Source of the DNA: Solanum dulcamara
Lineage: Eukaryota; Streptophyta; Magnoliopsida; Solanales; Solanaceae
Direction: 5' to 3'
DNA length: 64,000 nt
Assembly: GCF_947179165.1 (NCBI RefSeq)
Contig: NC_077244.1
Span: 66,882,144 to 66,946,143 of the forward strand
Shown: positions 42,901 to 54,900 of the stretch, piece by piece
Position numbering within the stretch: position 1 is the first letter of the stretch
Layout of the letters: each line of letters starts with the position of its first letter
The notes under the pieces: model-generated
Databases searched by the model: none
What the model was told of the DNA's origin: nothing
What the model saw: the letters and a program-made list of their open reading frames with translations, nothing else
Translations under genes and position numbers: made by a program

Positions 42901-45900
42901 TAGTTGGGTTTATTTGGATGAACTTATTTTAAGCAGTTTATAAGTTGAAAACAGCTTATAAGTCAAAAAAAAAAAATTGACCTGCACCTACTTTTTTTTT
43001 TTAACTTATAAGCAGTTTTCAACTTATAAGCTGCTTAAAAATAAGTCAATCCAAGCAGACTATTAATGGGAGACTGGAGTAGACCAGGGGGAGGCAACTA
43101 AAGTTGCAGTGTTGGACGCCGACGGCAGGGGCCTTTTCATACCATACCACTTTCAATTGGTTTTGGATTCAGGTAATAGGCTCCCACTCCATCGCTAGTC
43201 AAACTCGTTATTAAAGAAGATAGGTGAAAGGTGTGGCAGTTGGCTGGAGACAGAGGAAGAGACAAAATTGGAGAATCACATGAGATGAGCTCATGTTCAA
43301 GTTAAAGGTCAAATAGAAAAGATTCCAGCAACAATCGACATCACCGACGAGGACTTCATATTCTCTCTACCCATATGGCTCGAAGCTCTGGCGAGGTACC
43401 GGAAACCAGAGAAGGGAGGTTATAGTACAACAAGAGAGAAGAGGGGTGGAGTTTCAAGGTGGAGAAGTCAAGTCTACCTCACCAGAAGTTGGAGAAAAAG
43501 GGCAGGGTACGAAAGATTTGCAGATCCACTACAGTACCTTTATAGGTGCTAAAGGTGGAGTTGATGGGCAAGTGAATAGGGGTACGATTTTTGAATGAGC
43601 TGACCCCACCAGATGACGGTGCTCTCTTTTAAAAGGGAAGAGCAAACTGGGTTCTGCTATTGAAAAGGGTGGGAGGTTTGGCTATCTAAATAAGGTCAAA
43701 TTTAATTCCATTCGAAACCCACAACAGAGTCATTTGTTACCAACAGCTGTTTTTTTATCAAGTCGGGGGAAAAAAAATTTAGCAACATAAATTTGTTACT
43801 GACATAAACTTGGGCAGCGACTCTGAGGACCCAAATGATGTCTATTCAGTCAAAGAAGAAAGAGAAAAATGCTTAGCAAGGGAGAAAAACAAAACCGACA
43901 GAAACAAGGTGCTGCTGGGAGGATTTGAACAAATTTCAGTCAATAAAACAAGTGCACAAGAACCATCCCAGGAATTCTCAATGGCAGAAATAGATACCTG
44001 AAGGAAATTCGAGGATCAGCTGGCGTATGACAAAGACCCAACCCCTCTACAATCGGTTATGCCAACATCCGATGAAGAAATTGAAGAGGATGTGTCCCTT
44101 TGGGTGCATATGAACATGACTAGGCTGAGCAAAGAGTTCGGGGCTTCTTTCAATGGCTGTGACAAAGAAGCTTTTGTCTTGTTTTGTTTGTGAAAGAGGA
44201 TTCAAATAGGGGAGAGCAGAAGAAGATAACATTAGCTGAAGAGGCACATAAAGAAAAACAAATGATCCCAAAAGAGGTCAGGAATTTGGCATTCGATATG
44301 AAATTCAAGGAGGGCGAGCCACGAAGTGAATTAAGAAACAGGGGGAGAAACACAAACTCTATTACATGATGAAGATAAAAATTCTATCGTGGAATGTGAG
44401 GGGGGCTGAACAAGGAGGATAAAAGGAGCCTAGCAAGAGCATTAGTGCAACAGTGGGGAGCTGACATCTATGTATTTGTGGATGCTAAAATGAGGGGGGC
44501 AGTGGAAAATTATTTTCAACAGCTATGGGGAAATAGATGGGTAAGGGGAGCATGGCTGAACTCTATAAAAAGCAGTGAGGGGGTTATTGTTTTGTGGGAT
44601 AAAAGAACATGGAAAGGGGAGTTTGTGGACAGTGGAATCCAAATGCTCACTTGTAAACTTTTTGGGATCAACCAGGATTTATCTAGGTACCTGACTGCAG
44701 TATACGCTGAATGTGGGAGAATGAAGAGAAAGAAGCTATGGTGGGAGTTAGCAACTATTGTGTGTGTGTGTGTGACTTTAATGTAACCAAGTTTCCATCT
44801 GAGAGAATAGACTGTAACAGAATTATTGGAGCTATGGCAGATTTTTCAGAATGCATTAACGACCTGGAATTATTGATCCTCCTTTATTTGGGTGATCATT
44901 TACATGGAGAAGTGCTAATCACAGGTGTGCTTCTAGAATCGACAGATTCCTCTTCTCAACATTATAGGATGAAAAGCTCTTGCAGATTAACCAAAGCGTA
45001 CTACCAAAAGAGGGGTCTGACCACAATCCCATTTCGCTTTCATGTGGTGGCTTAATGTGTAGGGATTCAGAAGTAAAGTCCAGGTTTGGTGGGACTCTTT
45101 TAATAAAGGGGAAGACCTGACTTTGTGTTAGCCTCCAAGCTCGGTCTCTTAAAAAACAAGCTTAAGGAGTGGAGTAAGACAAACAGAAGCTCATGGAAGG
45201 ACAAGGAGCATGTTCTGGCCCATATTAATAGCTTGGAAAATATCCAAGACCAGAGACCCTAGACAGATGATGACCTTCAGATAGCAGACTTGTCTATGGA
45301 ATTTGAGGTAGCAAAGAATGAACTGATAGCATGGAGACAAAGATCAAGAGTTCAATAAATGGAGACAAAAGCGCTAAGTTCTTCACAGGGTGGCCACATC
45401 ACACAGAAGATTCAACACAGTTGCTGAAGATTGATGGAGAAGATAGATATCACTGACCCAATGACCATTAAGAATACCATCTTGGAATTCTATCAACAAC
45501 TGTATAAGGGAACTGGCGATTGGAGGCCAGACTTAGTCTTACAAGAAAACTCTTACATTTCCAAGAAGAACAAGAGTGGTTGGAAAGATAGTTTGAGGAA
45601 GAAATCCTAGAAAGGATCAAATTGTGTGCTACAGACAAAGCACCTGGTCCAGATGGGTTCCCAATGGTTTTCTATTGAACTTTCTGGGACATGGGACATG
45701 CAGAAGGAGGACATAATTCTTACTCTACAAAATCTCCATGATCAAAATTTTTTGAAAAAAGTTCCAATGCTACCTTTGTAGCCTCGATCTCCAAGAAAGT
45801 GGGGGCACTGAACTAAGGGATTTCAGACCAATTAGCCTGATCTGGGATGTATAAGATCATTTCAAAAGTGTTGGCTGAAAGATTAAAAAGGGTGGTGAGC

Positions 45901-48900
45901 ATACTGGTCAACAAACATTAAATGGCATTCATTAAGCGGGGGGCAAATCATGGATGCTGCATTAATAGTCAGTGAATGTATTCACACCAGATTAAGAGGG
46001 GAGGGATGGAGGATCCCAGGGTCATGTGCAAATTAGACATTGAAAAAACTTATGACCATCTCAATTGGAATTCTATTATCAATGTGCTCAGGCACCCATT
46101 ATAGAATAAGAGTAATTGGAGAGAGAGTTTAGGAGGAAGAAATCCTTGAAGGGATCAAATTGTGTGCTACAGACAAATCACCTAATGTAGATGGGTTCCC
46201 AAAGGTTTTCTATCAAACTTTCTGGGGCATGGGACATGCTGAAGGAGGACATAATTCTTACTCTACAGAATTTCCATGATCAAAAAGTTTTTGAGAGAAG
46301 TTCCAATGCTACCTTCAGCCCATATCGGGGGTCATCTGCATTTCCGTTTTCAATACCGATATAAGAATGGCCCACTTAAAATGTGGAGCCACCCATAATT
46401 ACAAAAATGAGTGCCTAAAAGCACTCTCAGATCCTTTTCTTCATACAAGGAATCTAAGAAATCAAAAATTGAGACATGATCCTCAAGGTACATCCCTTTA
46501 CACCAAAAGTGAAAGAGCTAAACACTTCATCTTCAGATTCTGTAAACTGCTGGATTTGTCTTCAAAACACCTCTGATTCCTTTCTCCCCACACTGCCCAC
46601 CAAATACAAGCTAGGACAACATTCCATCTCTCTTTATGGCTTGCTAGATGACCTTCATTGCTCCAGCTGCTGAGGGCTTTCAGAATACCTCTTGGCATGA
46701 TCCATTGAATTCCTCTCAGACTTATGAATAAATATCCTCCATAATTGTGAAGTCCATTTGCAATGTAAAACAAGATGATTAATTGTCTCAGCCTCTTCTT
46801 CCCCCTTCACACAGAAAACATCTAGAGCATAATTGATACCCTCTCCTACAAAGATTATCTTGTGTTAAAACAACCCCTTTTCCCAGTAATCAGGAGAATC
46901 ATGCCACCTTGAGTGGAATTTTCACCTTCCAAATCATCTTCCAGGGCCACAAACCTATCAGATTGTTTGTGAAGTTGTACTCCTTGTAAGCAGACTTAAT
47001 AACTTCCCTTCTTTATTCCCCAGCCAGACCATCTGATCTTCTTGATTGTTTGTCCCTTTGAATTGTTCCAAAGTGTTATAGAACTCTATTACTCTCCTAA
47101 TTTCCCTGTCAAAAACCATTATTCTGAAAGTGAGATTTCCATCCTTGGTTATCCCTCAGATTCTCTATTGTTGCTTCCTGCTGCTGACTTATGCTGTGAA
47201 TGCCTAGAAAGATTGTTTTTAAAGATCCAGTTCCTAGCCAGTTATCCTCCCATAAAGATATCCTCCTACCATCTAAGTTGCGCGGACTCTTCATATTTGT
47301 TGCCGCACCCGTGTCGACACGAGACGGGTGCGGGTGCAGGATAAATGTGGGATTCGGTCAACCCAAATTGGTTACTTTGACCAAGAGTCCATGAACAACC
47401 CACATAAGATACATCAAACGGGTGCGGGATTCGGTCAACACACATCAAATACTTTGACCAAGATACTTTTCCTCTTGGTCAATATTCGTTGCTTCATGTT
47501 TCAATCCAAACAGAGAGATGCTAAATATTCAAGCGGTTGTGTTCCGACTTATGGTAGACAGTAGCAATGATCTTTAAGGAGAGTTGGTGGAAGGTCTTGA
47601 ATGACTTTTTTTTTCTTTTCTGAGGGAAAGAATATCTTTATCTTTATCCCCGTACCCGTATCCATACTCGAATTCGTATCCCCGAATCTTAAAATTTAGA
47701 TTTTGCCGAATCTGACTCTCGGATTCGCATCTGTTTCGAACACCCGCACCCGAGTCCGAGCAACTTAGCCTATCATTGCCTATCCTTTAATTGGTTTTTG
47801 CAATGTATTTAAGCCATAGGTATGGACTTCCATAAACTAACCCCATAAGTGCCCCTTCCTGTATTGGCCATAGAAATACCCTCCATGCCATATTTAGCTC
47901 TAACAACTTCTTTCCTTAATGTTTCATCAGAATAAACCTCCATAACCATTTCATCATTAAGCTTTGATTATGTATTTCCAGGTTCTTGAATCCCAAACCC
48001 CCTTGCTTCTTGCTAAACAAGAGTTCTTCCCATTTGAGTTTTGACTCGATGATTTTTCTTCTTCTCACTGTTTCCTCCCCATAGGAAGTTTCTCCTTAGA
48101 ACATCAATCCTTTCTGCCACCTTCGCAGGGATTGGGAATAGGGGCATCATATACGTTGGCATGGCATCCAAAACAGAATTAATAAGAGTATGGACTTAAC
48201 AGTATGATGAGGGTTGCTAACCAGAACAGGTGGATGAAGTGATTCAGAGTTGGAAATAGAACGGGTGAGAGGCAGGAGATTTGCCACTTCTTTGTATGCT
48301 GATGACACAATGGCCTTTTGTGATGCTACTTCAGAACAGATTGATTAGCTTCCGTAGAATGATGCTAGAGATCTTTGAAGCCACAACAGGATTGAAAGTA
48401 AACCAGAGAAAAAGCAATATTTTCCCAGTTAAGGGAGTATTGCAAATACAAGTTTTGGCAAACATCCTGGATTGTAGATAGGGGTGGGCATGGTATGGTA
48501 TATACCAAATTACCATATCATTCCGGAATTTTTGATACCCTGGTTTTGGTATTATGGTATTTGGTATGGTATATGGTACAATTTTAAATATTTTTGGTAT
48601 TCGGTACGATATTTGATATTTAGAAATAACATACCGAAATACTAAATACCATACCGAAGTATATAGTTACATAAACAACATATATATATATATATATATA
48701 TATTATTAAAATACTAACAAATATGCAACCTAGTATTAGTATAAACTAAATATTTAGAAGTAGAAATTTTGACTACTCTATTTTGGTTGAAATGTATTTT
48801 AAATGTAATTGATTAACAAAAAGAGTTGTTTGTACTTTCTTTTGAATATATATTTATACATGTGTAATGTGTAGTATGATACAATTGAGGACCGACCTTT

Positions 48901-51900
48901 TTTTGAATTGTCAAAGTTATAATACTCTATTATACGAGTATATATTAGTCAAAGTTGAACAAACTATAGTTACCGATTTATCATACCGTAAAATAACAAG
49001 ACCGAACTTGAAAACACCGAACCATACCAAATTAAATTGGTATGGTAATGGTATAATAGTTTTAAAAACCGAATACCGAAAGTACCGTACTGAATTTTCA
49101 AATACCATATCGTACTGTACCATACCATGCCCACCCCTAGTTGTAGAGTGGAGAAGCTGCCTATTGTATATCTTGGTATGCCATTGGAATGGAAACACAA
49201 AGCAGGGGAGATATGGGATGGAATCATTGAAAGAACAGTGAAAACACTAGCTCTGCGAAAGTCCTAGTACCTTCCTTTAGGAGGTAGACTCATTTTGATC
49301 AATTCAGTGTTGGATGTTCCATCAACTTATGTGATTCTTTATTCCCTATAACAAGTAAGGTAATGAAGACTCTTGATAAACTGACGGAATTTTTGTGGAA
49401 TGGCAACAAGGAGGGTAGGAGATTTCATTAGCTAAAATGGGATGCAGTCCAGCTTAGAAGAGACCAAGGAAGCATGAGGCAGTGTAGTGGAACGCATGAG
49501 GTGACAAGGGCTTGCCTCACTGAGGCGAAATGCCAGGACCTTTCAAAGTGAGGCGCCAATTAATACCAAAATATTCAAATATTTAATTGCATATGTAAAT
49601 AATCAATTAATGTATAAATTAGTATAAGCCTAAGCTGGACTGGGCAGATAATAAAAATAAATGGACTGAAAATGAAAAGAAAAAAACTGGACAGAAAATG
49701 GAAAACAGAGGACAAGAAACAGAGGGAAGAAGAGGCTATGTAAGAAGAAGAAAGAAAAAGATAGAATCTGCCAGAACAGAGGAGAAACCAGAAAGGAGAA
49801 GAAAGAATCTGCCAGAAACAGAGGAGAAAGAAGGAAGAGAAAGAAGAACAAAGAAGAGGACGTACCATGCAGCTGAAGAGGAGGAGGAAAAGATAGAGAA
49901 CCAGTTCAACTGAAAAGAGGTAAGTTGAAAAAACCCAAAAATTACGTTTTATGTTTTAAAGGCTGCATCTGTTTCTCTATTTTAAAAAAGAGGCAATGCC
50001 TCAGTCCTCACCTCGTCGCCTTCTTCATGCCTAGACTTTTTTATCACTACTCATCTCGCCGGACAGAGGCGACAATGGATCACCTCGCCTCTCGCCTAAG
50101 GCATTGAGGCTCTCGCCTTTCAAAACACTGGCATGGAGTCAAGAATCTGAAGTTATAAAACAACAGCCTACTTTTGATGGTTGTGGAGCCTCAAGCTCTT
50201 TGGAAAGTAGTAGTCCAGCATAAATTTGGCCAGGAAGGCCCCTGGTGTACAAAACCTGACACAGACACCTATGGTGTAGGGGTGTGGAGATCTCTAAGAA
50301 ATTTACGGCCTGAGCTCAAGAGGAATTCATGTAACAAGGAGGGAAATGGTGGCAAGATTCTCTTCTGGAAAGATAATTGGTGTGGAAATGGATCATTACA
50401 GGAACTCTTTCCTGTGTTGTTCTCTATATGCAGCAACCCTGATTGCACAATATAAAATACTTGGACATCACAGGGTTGGGATTTTACATTCAGAAGATTA
50501 ATGATTGGGAAGGGATTAGTGCGCCGGAACTGTTAGCTCAAGTGGGGAATTTCTTGGGTACAAATGCTGAAGATGACACAACCAGATGGAAGCATCACAA
50601 TGAGGGAGTATTTTCAGTAAACAGTGCCAACAAAAGAAGACTATATGAGCTGTCAGGAAGCTCAACTGGTACTTGGAAGTCTGTTTGGAAGAACATGGCA
50701 CCATATAAGGTGAAATGCTTTTCTTGGCTGGTGGTGAGGAGGGCCTGTCTCCCCCTTGAAGCTCTGCATGAAAAGAGGGATACAAATTGCATCCAGATGC
50801 TTTTTGTGTCAAGAGGTAGCAGAAACAAATAGCCACCTGTCCCTCCACTGCAAAGTAACAATTAGGTTTAGGCTCTTTTTATCAGTATGGCAAAGGTGAA
50901 CTGGAGAGCACACAGGAGACCTCCTAAGCTGCTGGATCAGGAGGGAGATAGTAAAAGCCAGAAAAAATGGTTGAAATCAGTCCCATCTTGTATATGGTTG
51001 AACATATGGAAGGAGAGAAATGGAAGAACATTTGAAGGCAGATGCAATTCTATTCAAAAGATTACATGGAAATTTTATTAGTTCATGTTTTTGGTGTAAA
51101 GAACAATTTATAGATGATGAATTACAGATAGTGGACTTTATAGGATTTTTGTAATTAACTCCACTTTCTAGTCAGTATTTGGAAGTTGCCAACATATCCC
51201 TGAATGCAGAGGGATAGAATGGTACCAGTTTTTTTAAAAATGACAATTTTATCCAGTGTGAAATAATTTTTTAAAGGATATAGAAGACTAACGATATTTC
51301 GCTAAGGTGCTTCGTGCTTTAAATGTAATATAGATTTAAGTCAGCATGACAAGGCATTATCTTCAGACTACATCGCAAAGATGGAAAATAGAAAGGTTTA
51401 TCAAACAATAAGAGGTTTTTTTGCTAAGGAATGGTAAAGTTACAACTCGAAATGACAGCGCCTTTTGACCATTTATTGTTTAAGCAAGGAAATAATGAGA
51501 AGAAACTAGACATATTTGGTTAATATTATGAGACAACATACCAGGTGATCAGGCGCATCCAAAAACTCAAGACATTTTCTGAAGAAACTCGCACATCTAG
51601 ACTTGTTTTCAGGGGACTGCATTTCAAAAGTTGCAGTATTAGCAACAGCTAATCAGAGGAAATCGCTAATTAACATAGTAAAACTACAGACCATTGAAAG
51701 TGAAAGTCTGTGAGCAATCCGGTACAATATCGTCCCTAGTGAAAGTAAGGGATCGCTTCTCCCTCTATTTATTAGAGATGGCACAGAGCAAGAATTATCA
51801 TCAGTTTCATCGGCAGGTGGGTTTTGAGGTATGACAGATAGATCAAAGAGTTGGATAGCATCTTCTCCCGCACTTTTGTATAGCTACAGAAATCAAGGTA

Positions 51901-54900
51901 ATGCCAATTAAAAATACAATGAACAATACAACAAGAGACAAAATACATAACATTACAAACAAGCAGCAAAATACCCAATATGCACCAGGATCTTGCTTGC
52001 AGTTTTCCTCAAGGAATCTCAATACTGAAAGCCCATTTTGTTGTACAACATTTGGATGAAAAGCAGGAGTACCATCCTCAGATATGCCCTTTAGGAGAAA
52101 TATATCATCTGTTTTAAGGAGTTCATAGCCCTGAACAACACCATCTTGATGATAACATATAGCCAACTCAGGTACACTAGCCATGACATTATCAAGCCAT
52201 GCCTCTAGCCATGTTAAAGGTGTGACCTGTCAAAATGCACAGATGGCAGTTACACATGTAGACAAGGATATAAGAGTGAGGAAGTTGGTTAAGGTTTACC
52301 TGTCGTGAAACATCCCACAAGTGCAAGCTAACTGCAACATACTTTTCATTGCTGAAGATGAGTAAATCACTTCCTAGAAGCATACGGAAATTGTGAAACT
52401 GCCAAAATAGAACCCTTAGGAATCCATCATTACTAGGTCTTCTATACTTTTCAGACTCTTGCACTGAGTACCTCGACTTTTCGTTTACTTGTGAGACCTT
52501 CTTTCCAGCACCTTGATCCTTATTTTTCCTGTTCTTCTTTTTACCCCAAAAACAGTCAGCCTGTTTGAGCTCATTATATGTGCACCGCGGGTTAGATTGT
52601 TCTTCCTGAGTAGAAGTTCCACTTTGCTCATAGGAAGTGCTACCCTTTATTGGGTGATCAGAAGATTCAGGTGAACTTTCTCTTGATTCACATTGCCACT
52701 CCTTCGGTGGTGTATGGGTGGGTGGACAATCACATGCCTCCATGCGAACTGAGTGCATAGCGAAATTTAGAAACAAAGACTGATCTGCACATTTTGGCGG
52801 ATTATTATTTCTTCTGATCAATTTCTCCCCCTCTTCAATATCAGGCCTGCATGTGGCATTACAGTTGAATCTTTTGTAAATTATATCCCCGTAAAACCAA
52901 AAAACAATTCTACTACTAGAGGTAATATTTTTCAAATTATACACCAATATCATGAAAAACTTTCACCCTCCATACTAAGTTACTTAAACAGTTATTTAAA
53001 AAGAACGCTCAGTATATCCTAAATAAATATTAACTTGTTAAGGACCTTATAAAATTCCTATATCTTTTTAAAGTTTTCTTATGAATACGAAAGCATTTTA
53101 CTTGTGGCCTTTATCCATTGCTTATTTCACATAGCTTCCTCCATCTCTTCACAATCTGTTTCCATCCATATTCTCGGATATTGCTCACTCCGATTCCAAT
53201 GGAGTGCATAGTATTGTCTTTAGAGTTGATGCAAACTCTTTTGTCTTTGTTGAGAAAGTATGTCGAGCATATGTCCCCTTTGATTTTAGAAGAATAATAC
53301 AAACTGTATTAGAATGAGCAAATGTGATTCCCAGACGATGGTATGGTTTAAAGTTGGCATTTTTGGAAACTACACATTAGTTGCTCAAGAATTAAAAGGT
53401 ACGGTGAAAATTCAACTTGAAATGGAAGGAATATACACCATCAAAAAGATTTCGAATCCAAACATCTAAAAACTAATTTTTTTTCCGTCATTTGAAAGCT
53501 TAATAAATTAACTATTTATGCGAACTCAAATATTTAACTAATGAATTGCTTTCAACACCACATCCTTAATCAAGTATCCTCTTTTAGGAGCAGAATACTT
53601 GGTCCATAGGGTTTCCTTTTCCTCAGCTCAATGAGTTGCTGGGCCCCAAGATTCGTCTAGCAATGTGTGCATATATACTCTTTAGTGTCCATGTAATTTA
53701 AGACCATGTCTCATAAAGCAAGATACACAGGATTTAGATAGGAGAAAACTAGATATTTCTATTGTCCAATACCAGCACTAAATATTGAGACTAAGAAATA
53801 CTTCCTCCGTCCCCTTTTAATAGTCCTCTGTTGAGTAGGCATGTCCCTAAAGAAATCATTTATTAAGAGTTTGTTTTGCTAAGATACCCGTGTTAATAGT
53901 TGTTGAAGTTGTAACTCCAATAAATTTGGGAAGTGTGGATACTTAATAATAAGAGCAATATTGGAAGAAAGTGATATATCTCTCTTGATTTGCTAAAATG
54001 GACAAGTAAAAAAGAAAATCTACTTTTAGTATAAGGGAATAGTAAAAGGGAACAGAGGGAGCATATTTCTAAGAATTTTTCAAATGGGAAAATATCAACT
54101 TATAGTACTTCTCATGAAACTTCCACATGTCTAAGTTTTATTTTCAAAAGACAGATTCATGCATGTCTAGTTTCACTCCAGATACAAAAAGCAAATTATC
54201 AGAATACATCTGGGATAGAGCCATAAAGGAAGAATTAATTCTCAAAGCTTTGACTAACGGAGTGACAACTGGATTGAAATTCAGAAAGAGACTTGCATGT
54301 TAGTATTGTAGAGCACATTACCCTGTATTTAAAACTAGTGTCTTGCCAACACGATGTACTGCAATTGATAATCGAGCCTTGGAGTATGGAATCTTAAAAA
54401 TTTGCTTCAGAATATCTGTTGGGCCAATGACATCGATCTCCTCTCCATACTCCACCAGACCTGATACAGCAAGAGCTTCACCTTTCCTTGCAAGATTTGA
54501 GGTGTGTATGCCACTTTCCCATAATAAATCTGCAGTGTCAAGCAGAAGTTATTACCTCTCTCACATACAACAGTGAAGATATGTTAATACTTATATATAC
54601 ACAATCAAATGATATTAGGAAAAAAAAAACATAAGTTGTAGGTTCGACATCCATTATATACTCCATCCTGTAAAACCAGGAAAAAATGACATCCTAAAAA
54701 GATGTAAACTACTTGCATAACAAAAAGTTAATGTGGCACTTATATTTGTGCATCAAAAACAAATGTGACTTCAACCTGAGTGCAAACAATTTTTATTTGC
54801 TATTGAGCAGCTACGCCTCATTATTTGAGCTACTTCCATCACCTATGCGCAGATGTATTTCCATAAAATCCTAAATGAAGGAGACAGGGATTTCGTGTTG

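Larger units (their letters stand above)
41930..51180 (+). mobile_element. LINE (L1-type) remnant, plus strand, in EDRF1 intron 7
   Basis: A decayed non-LTR retrotransposon lies antisense to the host gene. An ORF1 remnant near 42145-42330 encodes [20 protein letters not shown] and [19 protein letters not shown], as in DUF4283-type ORF1 proteins. ORF2 starts near 44366 with an AP-type endonuclease ([11 protein letters not shown]), but one extra G shifts the frame after NVRG. The usual ETK motif reads DAK. Reverse transcriptase pieces include APGPDGFPM near 45645, [14 protein letters not shown] near 46030 and the catalytic YADD at 48295-48306. A zinc-finger/RT-tail domain lies near 50340-51080. 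Many stops and frameshifts make it inactive. It is interrupted by an opposite-strand LINE and by three DNA elements. Outer boundaries are approximate. Confidence 0.85.

Noticed and set aside
49575..49913. Lys/Glu-rich and Phe/Ser-rich open frames
   Set aside because: They arise on the two strands of a purine-rich tract inside a hAT element.
53111..53302. Short minus-strand frame in EDRF1 intron 3
   Set aside because: No motif, no splice signals linking it in frame to exons 3 or 4, and exons 3 and 4 join perfectly without it.
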